64,000 nt of DNA from Parelaphostrongylus tenuis (GCA_019055375.1 JAHQIW010001971.1:1-64000); one strand, 5' to 3'; numbered from the stretch's first letter, positions 23,435-35,829 are shown. Notes: generated from the sequence alone by a model not told the origin. Translations and numbers: made by a program.

Positions 23435-24290
23435 CGGTCTCCTACCATACCCATTGGAAAAGGGGTTCGACAAGGCGATAGGATATTGCCACAGCTGTTC
23501 ACCGCCGCACTGCGAAGAATAATGAAATCGCTCCATTGGGACGAGGAGGGCATACGCATCGATGAAATATTCCTATCACACGTTCGTTTTGCGGATGAGA
23601 TCGACATATTCCCAAAAACCACTACTGAAGCAGAGACGATGCTCAAGCAACTCAGCGAAACGGGTTAGAAGATCGGATTAAGCATAAATCACATGGAGAT
23701 TCAGTTCACGAAAAACCGATGGTGTAATGATGAACATATAAAAGTGGACGGCGCTCCAATTACGGTGACCTCTTCGTACGTATATCTTGGCCGTTCACTG
23801 AATATGAAGAGCAACATAGAGGAGGAACTTCACAGAAGAGGGAGAGCAGCGTGGATGGCATTCGGCACTTTCAGAGAAGTTATGGACCATATAACGGACT
23901 CCAAATTACGCGCTAACCTTTTTGATTCAACAGCCCTTCCACCGCTCTGTTATGCAGCAGAGACGTGAACTGCTACTTCGACCACGTCAAGACTACTGCG
24001 AACGACTCACAAAGCGCTCAAGCGATGTCATCTGAAAATCAAACGGCACTCACAACACTTAGCCGGCTTTGGTAGCGCAGATCTCTAAAAGCTATCACAT
24101 CTTTGCGACCCAGAAGAACATTCATCAATAACGAAACACAGATGTGTCGGCCATATGGTAAGAAGGTCAGACGATAGATGGACAAAAAAACTGAGAGTGA
24201 ACTCCGCGAGAAAAACACTCATCCCCGAGGTCGACTACCTAAGCGTTGGGCGGTCGTATTTGTTAGAAGAATTAAGCACCTGTATTCACA
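23435..24290 (+). pseudogene. RTE reverse transcriptase relic, divergent family
   Basis: Plus strand: GVRQGDRILPQLFTAALRRI, then SHVRFADEIDIF at the polymerase active site, a TAG stop near 23666, then YVYLGRSLNM, ELHRRGRAAWMAFG, LFDSTALPPLCYAAET and a stop. Later frames give RRSDDRWTKKL. These match the order in the copy at 58.4-60.1 kb ([46 protein letters not shown]). The catalytic FADD is FADE here and at least two stops interrupt it. Identity to the other copy is modest, so it is a different RTE lineage. Confidence 0.9.
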
Positions 24291-24569
24291 TCTGTTTTCG
24301 CACTAGTTGTATTGACACCTACCAATATTCTGTAGATCATGGTATGAAACTCGCGAAAACCGTTATGCTTGAATCAAACCTTCATCATGGACGATAATTG
24401 CAAGAAGCGACAAATGGAAAATGTGCTGAGGTTCGCACAATTCGTGAAGACGGGCCGTCCAAGTATTCTCTAGATTTTTATTTGAGCACATTTGGATATC
24501 ATCTATATTTTCGAACAAGAATGTGGGCCAGAAGGTAAAATTATGATCGATCTCTGTGAGACGTGAGCC

Positions 24570-24665
24570 TCTGACGAAGATGGCGATACCTCCGCAACAC
24601 GTGTATGGCTCTGACGTGACAACCTCGCAAGGCTTTAGACATTGTAACAGATTATATTGGTAAAA
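24570..24665 (+). repeat. Fold-back arm with hammerhead-like core
   Basis: CTGACGA (24571-24577), a spacer with GGCGATACC, GCAAC, ACGTGTATGG and then ACAACCTCGCAAGGCTTTAG. The last part matches the ends of the fold-back element at 27548-27856 and sequence near 63455. GAAAC has become GCAAC, so the core is probably dead. Confidence 0.5.
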
Positions 24666-25337
24666 TTATGGCCCGGATATTTGCTTGTTTAAAGGTACAG
24701 AAAACATTTTAGGATAAATAACTTTATAAACAAAGCTCTCTTAGGCTCAAAAGCAAATTTGGAAAGAATAAAAGCAGGAAAAAGAGAAAAAAAAAGGGAA
24801 ACACAAATGAAGTTTATATCAATACTGCAACGAAATATAATTCCTCAGAAACGTTTGAAATCTTTGACACTATAACTCAACGATTAAGTTTAGCATAGCT
24901 TTTTTTGATGACATTTCAACAAAGAAAAGAATGTTAGTTAGCTGAAATTGTATTAGTCATCCTGCTAATGTTTCTCTCCAAGAGAAAGGAAATTAAACGA
25001 ATATTGCACGAAAGAGTAAACAGAAGCAGTCATCGTCAGCACTTTTTCTCGTCAATTTCATTCAAATTAGATCTTTAAGGGATATGAATACTTCAAGACG
25101 TCGAAGTAAAATGAAGCGGTAGGTATTCAGAAGAAGATGTGATGAGAAATTCCGAGGAACGGCAATCGCTTTCGTATAGTAAAATTGAAACGATTACGTA
25201 GACGTCGAGTAGCCTGGCTCCGGCAAGCTGCATTGAGATGACGACTGGCCTCAGTATCGATTCACTCGCAAGTAACCAAATTACGCTATAGTGGGAAGCA
25301 AACAGAATGATAGTGGCTAATTCCGATCAGCGTTCAT

Positions 25338-25433
25338 TCAGCAGTTCGACTTGTCGTTCTGCTCGTACTCCTTCTCCTCCTGGTCGCCGTTGTCATCGTC
25401 GCTACCGATGTGATCGTGAGCGGCCTTAGTCGA
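25338..25433 (-). CDS. Possible terminal exon, acidic C terminus, unknown gene
   Basis: After an acceptor-like ACATAG the minus strand reads STKAAHDHIGSDDDNGDQEE, KEYEQNDKSNC and a stop at 25338-25340. The codons are mostly GAG, AAG, GAC and GGC, unlike the surrounding AT-rich DNA and like well-used nematode codons. The other strand over the same bases would be a leucine/valine run, a common mirror of acidic coding sequence. No upstream exon was found because the large CATA microsatellite begins about 400 bases upstream. Confidence 0.3.
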   Translation of the reverse strand, partial: STKAAHDHIGSDDDNGDQEEKEYEQNDKSNC

Positions 25434-25839
25434 CTATGTCTTTTTATACCATCATCATTTGTCGAAGCTCTGTAATTGATAGCTATAGGCAGTGAGCTGA
25501 ATAGAATACGCGCAAAAAAATAGGTGACTTATGAAGGTTTTTTTCAGATTCAGTGTAACCATATTAGAACAAACGATGAGGCGAAATGGCTATAATGACG
25601 TGGATATTATGAACACAACGCACCAATGATGAATTTACTATTCAATTCCGCGATTACTGCTGTATAAAAAAAACTCGAAAGAAAATTAAAAAAAAAGACG
25701 AGGAAATACAGAACGGCCAATGAAAAATTCTAGAAGTGCAAAACTGAGAATAAAGTTAGCTCACCAAGAATCTTTTCTGAACATATAAAACTTCGAAAAA
25801 ATGATTTACGAATATAATATGATCTACACGCATGAGCTT

Positions 25840-26349
25840 ATATACAAACATACATGCATACATGTATACATGGATACGTATATAGACGCATGCATACATA
25901 CATGCGTTCATACGCATACCCCCACTTACACACAAACATGCATACATATACACATGTACATACATGCATGCACAAACACATACATACTTTCGTACACACA
26001 TATAAACATACATACACACATACATACATACATACATACATACATACATACATACATACATACATACATACATACATACATACATACATACATACATACA
26101 TACATACATACAGACATACATACATACATACATACATATACATACATACATACATACATACATACATACATACATACATACATACATACACAAATACACA
26201 TACATACATACATACATACATACATACATACATACATACATACATACATACATACATACATACATACATACATACATACATACATACATACATACATACA
26301 TACATACATACATACATACATACATACACAACATACATACATACATACA

Positions 26350-26381
<32 letters not shown>

Positions 26382-26512
26382 ACATACATGCATACATACA
26401 TACATACATACGTACATACATATATACATACATACACAAATGCAGACATACATACATACACAAATACATACATACATACATACATACATACATACATACA
26501 TACATACATACA

Positions 26513-26546
<34 letters not shown>

Positions 26547-26575
26547 CATGCATACATACTACGAACATACACGCC
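25840..26575. repeat. CATA tetranucleotide microsatellite
   Basis: Imperfect CATA units from 25840 become nearly pure from about 26015 to 26545, with a few ACAC, ATAC and AAAT variants. All reading frames on both strands stay open here (Tyr-Ile-His-Thr on the plus strand, Cys-Met-Tyr-Val on the minus strand). These frames reflect repeat periodicity and are not genes. Confidence 0.98.
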
Positions 26576-26611
26576 TAGATTCATGCATACATGGGCGCCT
26601 ACATTGCACGT

Positions 26612-26613
<2 letters not shown>

Positions 26614-26660
<47 letters not shown>
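26614..26660. repeat. AT dinucleotide microsatellite
   Basis: Uninterrupted run of about 23 AT units directly after the CATA tract. Confidence 0.98.
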
Positions 26661-26662
<2 letters not shown>

Positions 26663-26865
26663 ATATTATGTGTGGCAATATAAATAACATATAAAGTAGT
26701 AATATAACAATACCTCTTCCTTATAATATATGCACTACGGTGTGATATAATGAATGATAATATTTAGCAATATATAAAATACATATATATTATATATATG
26801 ACATATATAATATCATATAATCTAATAGTAACATATAATATATCGTACTAATTTAATTTATCAAT

Positions 26866-27100
26866 GACCGTCATCACAATTTTCGTTGTGCGGTTCTTAG
26901 TACTTCTAACATTTGATTCATTTTTTGTCTTCTTCTTGAACGACCTAAAGAAACTGGTTGAGCATGTCTCCTTGCCATATCGACGATAGCCTGGCTATGG
27001 CGTTCCATAAGGCGTTCTTGTTGACTGCCGAAGAGTCTTGGGGCGGAGCTTGGCTCTGCGCCCCGCGACGAGCATCACAACTACGAGCTCATGCCGTCCA
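26866..27100 (-). repeat. tRNA-derived SINE, family A
   Basis: The same unit occurs at 36435-36676 (+), 42052-42297 (-) and 44027-44275 (-). Conserved blocks are the head, the GCTCCGCGCG/GAGCTCC region, GGAACGCCA, CTCAACCAG and a GAAGAAGA stretch near the end, with a terminal GTGATGA-type sequence. Here the head (CGTAGTTGTGATGC) is worn. Confidence 0.75.
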
Positions 27101-27547
27101 ATATAAAATATATGATATAAAATACACATATATAAACATATGCATGTGTTAGATATATGCAGACAGCAACCGATGTAACGGTCTCTATGAGGTAGAATTT
27201 TGGCTTCAAAAGTTCATACTTTTTGTCAAGTACGAATGGAAAATCATACAAAAAGGCACACCTTATAAATACTGATAGCCTTTTTCTCTTTATGGGCCAG
27301 CTTTCTAATCTGATACATCTACCTACCTCATAGAAGTTCCAGTTGTAGGGTCCAAGATGTTGAAGCAGACTACTTGAAGAAGTTAGTTTTTGTTATGAGA
27401 TATCGAAATGTATTTAGATTTCACCGTAAAGATGATGGATAGATTTACTCGTATAAATTTGGCTTGATCCTTTTCTGTCTCTGAATATAGCTCTCTGAAG
27501 CGTTAATCCTCCTAGGACAGTAATCATTCAAAATCAATACGATTTTT

Positions 27548-27856
27548 AAAAATGTTTAAAGCCTTACTCGAGGTTGGTATGCCACAGCCATACACTCGTG
27601 TTTCGGAGATCTCGCCCTTGTCGTCAGTGGTCCAAGCCCCTCACTAATCCGTGCACATCAATTTCGCTCTACCAGTCACGAACCATCGACTGAAAAGTGG
27701 TGATGGCACAAAGTAATTGTACATTGTGCTGTCACCACATTCGCCTGCCCCCTTGCTACAGTGCAGTGAGCCTGACAAGAAGGGCGAGAGCTCCGAAACA
27801 CGCGCGTACGCCTTTGGCATACCAACCTCGGGTAAGGCTTTAAACATTCTAAAAAA
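27548..27856. repeat. Fold-back element with two outward hammerhead cores
   Basis: Left end AATGTTTAAAGCCTTAC, CGAGGTTGGTATGCC is the reverse complement of the right end GGCATACCAACCTCG, GTAAGGCTTTAAACATT. A second hairpin in the middle pairs GTGGTGATGGCACAA with TTGTGCTGTCACCAC. The left arm on the minus strand has CUGACGA (27621-27627) and GAAAC (27600-27604). The right arm on the plus strand has CUGACAAGA (27772-27780) and GAAAC (27795-27799). No protein is encoded. Confidence 0.8.
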
Positions 27857-28329
27857 TATTAAAAATATGTTGAATGTTTATTGCGAAGTTTCAAAAACAG
27901 TCGTTAGCTTGGATCAATTTCATTCGACATTAGATCAGCTTAAATTGTAACTATAGCAGAGGTTGACAAGCACGTCGCCAAGAGTGCTACAAAAAGCGTT
28001 GCAAGAAAAATTATCGGTAGAGAACAGCAATGCTACAGTTTTTTATTGACGGAAATTTTCCAGTTTATCACTGAATAATATAGTTGAACATGCAGCGGCT
28101 ACTCCTTTTTTGTTGTTCCCAAAGATGTAGAGTGGTGTGCAAATATTTAAACATCATAACACCGCAATCGGTAGTCAAATAAGACGATTTCCGATTGATT
28201 TTTGCTGTTCCATAATTCCTTTCACATTTCGACACTTTTGTCAAATCAGTTGTACTTTATTTGGCGAAATCAATCAATCAGCAATACAATATGATGGTGA
28301 TCATCAATAAAATGGAGCCATTCGCCGGG

Positions 28330-28545
28330 CAAAGATGATTTTCTCCTAGAAAAAAGGGACTAGCGATCAGAGAAAGGGGTGGCTGATTTCTGAGTTGGTT
28401 GTAGTCCTCAAAACTTTCTCCCGCAGATGCTGCTTCAGGGCGCGAAAGAGATGGATATCCGATGAAGCAATATCTGGACTACACGGTGAATGTGGAACCA
28501 CGGTTGAGCCAAGTTTCCTCAAAATATGGCCTGTTGGCGCTCCTT
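28330..28545 (-). pseudogene. mariner transposase C-terminal relic
   Basis: Minus strand: HSPCSPDIASSDIHLFRALK, QHLREKV. This is the mariner motif YSPDLAPSDYHLFRSL with its third catalytic Asp region (SD), and ends in a stop near 28400. Upstream (28.55-28.7 kb) the frame is lost. A worn inverted-repeat-like stretch GGTGTGCAAATATT lies near 28134. Confidence 0.8.
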
Positions 28546-29574
28546 CTTTGGATTAATAGTAATCATTCCAGAGAGTAAGATTTAGAGATTCCAACACTCT
28601 GCTCAATTTCTGGAAAGACAATTTTTTGCAGTGCAGTAGGGAGAAGAGATCAAAGTCACATAAGTAAGCATGGGAATTTTGGCTAATTTACGGGGTAGGT
28701 GGGAGCGCAGGACAGATGAGGTAGCTTGAATACGGCCGTCGATCGACTTAGCCCTTCGGCAGGCATGTGCGAAGTGCGGTTTTTTATTCAGTATGAAATT
28801 GTTCTGCCGCTTTGAAAAAACTCCAGATCAAACGTCTGATTCCAATACTAGAAATTTTTATCTCAAATATGTTCGTTTGGAACAGAAGCGGCTGCAAATT
28901 CTGCATCAAATGCATTTTACACAATGCATAGCCGACGTAATCCATCAGATACATCTTTTAACCTTTGCCGAATTAAAATAGGTGGCTACTAGGACTACGA
29001 CAACGCACAAGAATCACCTTCGACTACTTGATCACTATTAGTCGAATCGTTTTACAATATCATTCTCATTAGCTGTATAAATAAATTAAGCAAACAATAG
29101 TCTTCACATGTGTTAGCGTTTAGAATAGTATGTCTCGTTAGAGACAGACAGAAATGGTGAGCGCTGGAAAAGCCTGAGGCTTTCGATTGCATTTAACTGC
29201 CATAGGTGATTAATTTTCAGACTTGTCATCTGCACAGCATGTCATAGTTTTCAGACATTTCATCTGCGCAGCAAATTCAATGAAGTGTCCACACTTCATC
29301 GTAATGAATTTTCAATCAGTTCTCTAAACAACCAGAGAATGAATTCAAAAAAGCACTACATTTAACGACTTGAATTTTCACTGGTCTGAGAACGATTCGT
29401 CAAGGTACCATTTGCACTAAATGAAACTCTTTATATGTCCACGGTGTATCATTGATCCTATTTTAGCCCCCACGGATGAAAACATTGACCTGTTGATGTA
29501 TTAAGCCAACGTTCAGTTGACATCGGCCTCTACAGTCACAATATTTTTCTTACATTTTCAGTTTACACGAGGTG

Positions 29575-29640
29575 GTAAATAAACTCTATTTGACTAAAGT
29601 TTGAAGGCTTTATCTTCTTCAGCCCCTGATATGAGTCAAT
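29575..29640 (-). ncRNA. Hammerhead-like core, PLE type
   Basis: Minus strand: GGGGCTGAAGAAGATAAAG, CCTTCAAAC, followed by TTTAGTCAAATAGAG. CUGAAGA is intact, GAAAC is CAAAC. It resembles the copy at 41631-41657. Confidence 0.35.
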
Positions 29641-30379
29641 TGTGCACGGAAGTTCGTCCTTGTCTGATGGTCTACTAAGCAGCTTGAAGCGAAATTTCTC
29701 AAATTCTATCACCATTTTGTATGGTATAAGGCGAGCAGCAACCGTTCTGTATAGAAGGAGACCGCCAAGTGAGTGCTCCAAGCGGTGTTCCACGGAAGAA
29801 TATCATTGTGACTATAAAAACAACCACGAAATGACGAACAACTGTGCACATTTCACTAGAATCATCGGATCTGAAAACAACAAGAGCATGGGGGGTTTTA
29901 GTTGAACCTGGCTAAGTTGTTAATGAGGGGCTGCGGGAGGGCATCAGAAAACAAGGTGCTAGTTCAACAGCTCATCCGAGAGCATTTTGCAATCAATAGG
30001 CGAACGCCTAATGGAACACATTAGCTCGTGTTTCACTGATTGAAAGGACATTTGGTTGACCAGCATTCCAAGTCATTCATGAAGAAGACAAAATCCTCAT
30101 GCAGCAGCTGACGTAGCGAGTGGGATGCTGTAAAACCATCTCGGAAGATGTATGCGAGGAAACGAACTGAGTGCTAGAAATGCCACAATCTGCACGGTAA
30201 AATGTGATGACGGGATGTGTAAAAGGAAATCGAAACCCTCTGGGATTTCGACTATTTTATGTATGTAATTTTCATCATATTCAACTAAAAATTGAGGAGC
30301 ATAACCTGACACTGGTTTTTTCTGTTGAATGGCGTTTCAACACCAGAGCTACCATAAGTTGCACCTTATTCAAATAATT

Positions 30380-31065
30380 AGACGGCTCTTAAGAGGCTAC
30401 CGTCATTAACAACATCAACGGAGAATGGGACCGGTTTATCCATCATCTTCAGGTTAGCGCTATGGGAACCGAGAATCCGAAAGCCACCAAGAAACGTTTG
30501 TTTCCAATAACACTTGAATCGATATGCCCATCTGGAATCCCGTGAGCCGCAGACAGCTGACAACTCGTGTATGTACTAGAAAGTTCTGCAGAAAAGCGAT
30601 AAAATAGGAGCATAGAGAAGATCAGCAGATCTGACCGAAGCTGCAGAGACCGGAAAGAGCATTCGCAAAGTCCAGCGAGGCTTTGGCGGTTACAAACCAA
30701 CATGATTGCACTGCAACTGCGAGACGGAACAGACAGAGCCTTTAAAAAGACAATGGAAAGAATCCTCTCCAACCACTACTCGGATTTCTTCGATATCACG
30801 CCCACATGCCGTTACGTAAAATGAAAGACCGAAATTCAACACGTTATTTTGTTGATAAAAGACAGAACACCTGATCCAAACAGGATAAGACCAGAACACT
30901 TGACGAGCCTCTCATTAGCCCTTATTGGCACACTGGCCCGGCTCTTCGCACATCACCTCTCAGATTCCATAGTTCCTAGTCAAGGGGAAATCAGGAAAAT
31001 AGTGTCACTGTTTGAAAATGGAAATCTCAACGGGTTCGGTAACTAATGCCAATCTGCTTATTGTC
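30380..31065 (+). pseudogene. RTE retrotransposon relic, middle part
   Basis: Plus strand: VINNINGEWDRFIHHLQVSA, then ATKKRL, corresponds to [19 protein letters not shown] and VTKRRL of the copy at 58-61 kb. It continues with GFGGYKPTMIALQLRDGT, NHYSDFF, then PDPNRIRPEHLTSLSLALIG, TLARLFAHHLS and NLNGFGN, matching [20 protein letters not shown]. It ends inside reverse transcriptase domain 2. Several frameshifts and stops are present. Confidence 0.9.
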
Positions 31066-31201
31066 TATCGTCCAGAAAGTTTTCACTTGAGTGATCCTGA
31101 TAAGAAATCTCTGTAGTTTCCCCAGTTTTCCAGATCACTGCTTTCTGACACCTTTTAATAGTGGCGATTTTTGCTTTATGAACGATGGTTCAGACAACTT
31201 T

Positions 31202-31313
31202 TTATTAGAGTTTGACTTACCCCTATTTTCGTTATAGGACCTGTCTTTGCAGCTGTTTTATTAGAGTTTGACTTACTCCTGTTTTCGTTATAGGACCTGT
31301 CTTTGCAGCTGTT
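31202..31313. repeat. 56-bp tandem duplication
   Basis: The unit TTTATTAGAGTTTGACTTAC...GACCTGTCTTTGCAGCTG occurs twice head to tail with one or two substitutions, so the duplication is recent. No gene is seen in the flanking 31.3-33.5 kb; its open frames (for example 32372-32614 and 32661-32945 on the plus strand) have no recognisable domain. Confidence 0.9.
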
Positions 31314-33518
31314 CGGTATGTGTTTCGCACATGTGTCTTTTTCGTGTGTAAAGAGTGAAAAGAGACGTAATGTGCTATTGTGTTTTCAATGCTGGCCTAC
31401 CATTTCTTGGATTAGCTACCTTATAGGAGCTGTATTTGAACGATCAAATTGAAAAAGCTGCTCTACTCCCACTACTCCGTAGAACTGTGAAAATTGCTTT
31501 TGAAACTATTTCAATATCAAAATTGCTTTCGAAACAACGATCCTCATTTCGCTTCGTTTTCTCAAAGTCGAAAAGCAAGTACTAGACTTACCTATGATCG
31601 ACCTTCCGGCTCACAAATGTTGGAAAATGTCCTCGGTGAAGGCCAGGAACGCTACTAAAGTTTCTCAGGATCCCAGAAAACTTTAGGAAAAAATTGAAGT
31701 TCTCCAGTGGCCGGTGAATAATCAAGCAAATTCGAAGACGTTTGCATTTGCCCAGAGAAAATAAGGACGCGAATAAAGGAGGTAATGGTATGTTGATATT
31801 CAGAAATGTGCTGAATATTTGAAGTAAGCAAACAAAGCAGAACAGCTATACCTATTCAGTTGTGCATCCTAATGCACAAAAATCATATCCGGATCACCCT
31901 TATTTTGAACTTTGAAATAAAACAGATAAATTTCTCTTGTTTTGTTCAAGTCGATTCCTTCCATTTATCTGACTCAATTGTAAAAGAACAAAAGACAAAC
32001 TCAAGCAATAATTCTAATTCATTTCTACAAAGTACGGTACTTTGCACTTTTGAAGTAGGAATACTGAGTAAACGCATTTTTTTGTGACCTAGAACTTCGA
32101 ATCCTATTTTTTTAAATGCACCAAGCATTTTTATCCCCATCCTTGGCTAAATTTTGCCTTTGCTGTTGTAGACTACAACTCATGTGTCTTATTAATATTG
32201 TAGGTCTATTTTCTGTTGAATCGTATATGTGAAATGAAAAATGAGAATTCTGTGACCAAGTAAACTCATCAACAAATCTTAAGAAATTATCTATAAAAAT
32301 AATAATGGTTCAATGAGGATTTGTATGTTGCTCTCAAGTCGATGTGTATTTTTCCTTTTTGAATTATTGAGTTGAAAAGATCACAAAGGTCAATGAACAT
32401 TAGTCGGAGCAATCTCAGAAAGCCTAGAAAACGACTTTTTATGAATGGAGTAATCGGTCGAGGAGCCACTGTCGACCATATACGGGCGAGAAACTGGCCT
32501 CAGAAACATTACGACGGTGTCAAGATTTATATAAAAGTAAGGAAGTTTGGTGTCCACCCTTTGAAGAAGTTAAGTGGATGCGATCCGTTGATTGAGGACT
32601 TGCAAACCAATTAGACGTTGGTGAAGAAACAGTTACGGAACGCCTCAAGCAAGTTGGAGAATGAAAAAGTCGACAGATAGATGGCTACCAGCTTGGAAGA
32701 GGCAAAGAGGAGATGTAAGAGAATCTAAAAACTTGACAAATGAAAGGATAATTTACCAGAATAGAGAGAGCAAAGCAACTAAATTTGTGCTTTTCATAAA
32801 TAGCAAAAGAGGGCCATATCTGGATTATATGCCGCTGGATGACAGAAGTGGCTTCGGTACGACAGCCATCAATGTTTTGTGGAAATCTGGACAAAGATGG
32901 AAAGGCTTCCAGTGCTACAAGGAAACCTCGGAAAGACTATCATAAACTTGGCTAAGAATATTTTCCGACCTCGGCGGACAGAATTTTTGAACCTACTCAG
33001 TTGATTCCGAGGTGGAGATCAAGAGAACGAAGAATTAAGCTGATGGAGTTGATCATTCCGTACAGGATGCACCAGCATTCGACTCTGCTGATCTCGTCAG
33101 AAATCACTGCATTTCTGACCTATATGGATGCTTGCAGGAGGTTACCAATATACCAATGAACGGCAGTCATCCTTTCAAACAAGTCTGGTATTAATTGCCG
33201 ACTACGGGGAGATAAAACACTTGATGACGTAAGCTTATTTGGTTTATGAGATCATAGCCCTTTAATTAAGTCAGTGGAAACACTGGCAGCGACCTCAGGC
33301 TACCTCAGTGGCCATCAACGAAACGGGTGCCATTATTCATGTTTCCGACATTTAACTGACCAAATCACGTATATTTTACGAGCTCGAGGTAACGGCAATA
33401 ATCTGCATAATGTTTGAAAATCGCTGTACCTTGTTTTCAAAGCCTCAACGAGTCAGGTTTCCCGTATTGAGACGCAAACTGCATACTTTAGAATGAAAGA
33501 CAAGCAGAGTTTTTTCAG

Positions 33519-34367
33519 AACTTCTTTGCTGGCAGCGACACAATCGTCATTACTTTTTTAGTCCGCTGAACCAGAACATGTAAGATGATGCGGTCGAAAA
33601 GGTGAGACGGCAATTTAAGAAACCATATATCGTCGATTACAATAATACCCGAACCCGATATTACATTGATATCGTTATCGACCGACCAGATTCCTATGGA
33701 CATCACCCAATCACGCAACGATGCAATCGACACCGGTTCATCCGCAGAACGAGATCGTTACGATTTCGATAGTACATCGGAAAAGAAATAAGTGACTCGG
33801 TTCATAATCATCTGATCGCTACCAAAGTGAAAAATTCTCATATGCTGAAAAATTTGGAAAGAACATGCGACACGAAATGAAAAATATGAATGACTTGTAA
33901 ATATCCAACATAAAATTGGTTTAGAACGAAGATCAATCAATGGATATCTGCTCATTAACCATTTGTCCTCAGAAATAGGAGAAGTACGGAGAGCAGAAAG
34001 TATTCACAGAGATCAGTGTGAGTTGAAGGTATTCCTCACCTATGCTTTGGTAATAACCTACTTTAATGCTTCAATGTTTCATCTACATAAAAGGTTTTGT
34101 TATTTCCAATACTAATTTCTCTAAACAGACTCGTTCGCTGGTTATTCACAGTTTTTTTTCTAGGAATACGAAGAAACAGTAACAGATCATTTTCGCGATC
34201 TCAGCAGTGTAGACGAGTGTTCGTCGTGGCTCTTACAGAGTTCGCTCATCGAAGAAAATGATTCCGCTAAAGTACCAGCTACTCTTGGCTTCAGTATACT
34301 TTTACCTAAACTTCATAGTTCAAACGTCAAGCTTCATATCATCCTAGCTAGATGGACAACCTTTTAA
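33519..34367 (+). CDS. Unidentified protein, four phase-consistent exons
   Basis: Exons 33519-33579, 33620-33771, 33973-34028 and 34164-34367 have usable acceptors (TTTTTTCAG, TTTAAG, CCTCAG, TTTTCTAG) and donors (GTAAGA, GTACAT, GTATTC). Their phases (1, 2, 1, 0) all agree. The joined peptide has LLCWQRHNRHYFFSPLNQN, then SITIIPEPDITLISLSTDQI, PMDITQSRNDAIDTGSSAER, IGEVRRAESIHRDQCELK and EYEETVTDHFRDLSSVDECS, ending at TAA 34365-34367. It is acidic, rich in Ser, Asp and Glu, and could be a cytoplasmic tail. The start is missing: exon one opens in phase 1, so upstream exons exist or the model is wrong. No family is recognised. The first intron would be only 40 bases, short but seen in nematodes. 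Confidence 0.4.
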
Positions 34368-34925
34368 ACGCCATGATACGGAGAACAGGAACATTTCCAT
34401 GCTTTACGATGAGGCGTTAAACTATCGACGTACTAATGAAAGTGTAACGAGCCATTAAAATAATCCCACAAGCGTCTATCCAGCTGCAGAGAATATAATA
34501 TGAAAGGAAAGATAGACAGCGAGTTCACGTATCGATCGTCTTGACTGGACTCATTTGGCAGGTTCATTCTGGGCCGATTAAAAAAGTATATAAACCTTTG
34601 AAAATCTTGAAAAAATTAAAGCCGAGGCAGCACAATCTCCCACCTATGTAAACTCGCGCAACTGGTTTTCCCGAGTAAGTGTAAGACTCCATTATCCTCA
34701 GTGAGGGATTCTGATAGCAACCAATACGATTGAAACATAGTCGAGTGAATGGCATAGAAGGGCATCGATGGTGTAAAAGTATAACGCGCGATCAGTCAGA
34801 AAGGTGAAATTCAGATTCGAATCACTCCTAGAGCTCAAGTTTGCTCTTATGTTGCCATTATGATAGTCGCATTTCACATTGGTACCTTGGTACGAAAAAG
34901 AATAAGTAATGAATCAAAGCTAAAA

Positions 34926-34987
34926 ATAAGTGCATGTGAACCAGAAGAAGATGAGCATAAGTGCATGTGAACCAGAAGAAGATGAGC
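34926..34987. repeat. 31-bp tandem duplication
   Basis: ATAAGTGCATGTGAACCAGA...AGATGAGC occurs twice with no visible difference, indicating a recent duplication. Confidence 0.95.
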
Positions 34988-35109
34988 GTGCCACTGTCTA
35001 TCATCCGATTAAAATCTAGAAGTTCGGTATTCGCCACTATGGTAAGTTGAGCATTATGGAGGTAAAATCTTGCTGTATTACTTCGCATAATCGGTCATCA
35101 TATTTATTG

Positions 35110-35290
35110 TGCAAATGCAAGCCCTCCTTGCAATCTCTTCGTTTTCTCACATTTCTCGTCCACATAGGTCTTCAAAATTAGTGTTGTTTCGGCTTCTGCT
35201 AGATAATTTCGTATTCTCTAAGAGGGTGTATAATGTATACTGATCGAGTCGATTTTCATTGCAATCTTGATGACATCCGAGATGCAACAT
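35110..35290. repeat. Dispersed repeat shared with 21005-21160
   Basis: Second copy of the repeat listed at 21005. The matching blocks are CACAT, GTCTTCAAA, TTTCGGCTTCTGCTA and TTTCGTATTC. Function unknown. Confidence 0.4.
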
Positions 35291-35829
35291 TCTCACATTG
35301 ATTACAAAAGAGGGAAGGGACGCAATCAAAGCTGCACCCTACTTCTTCGTACTACTAAACACTCCGCTATCAATCTACGCTCTGAAGATGGCAAGACACG
35401 ACCAAAAATCACTCAAAATTTAGTGGAAACAGAATGGAACGAGTTAAGCAGGTTAGAAAGTCTATTGTAATGACAGACCCAAGCTTGATATCATTTGATT
35501 GCAGTGTTATATCTACTGAAACCTTTCACAAACGACTTGCGACGACAAATCCAGTTAGCGCCAAAATAATTCTCATTCCAATGAGACATGTCGCAGCGTT
35601 TAACGCCAGCTTTTTTTTGTTCTCCTTTTTGTCACCTCCATAATTACATTCCACTAGGCGGCTTAAAGACTGGCTTTCTGTGTGATAGACATCGACGAAA
35701 CACTGTACTCATAGTTGTCGGTGGTTGATTTCCAGTCTTCAGAATGGGGGCGTGACAATTCTGCCCATAAGAAGCTTCAGTCGTATTGGAGTACGAACTG
35801 CCGCTTGTCAAATCCTTGGAGCCTGCATA

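Noticed and set aside
25840..26575. CRISPR-like array
   Set aside because: The repeat has a four-base period with no spacers, and the genome is eukaryotic.
25756..26687. Several long open frames (up to 277 codons) on both strands
   Set aside because: They are translations of the CATA microsatellite; tetranucleotide repeats without stops stay open in all frames.
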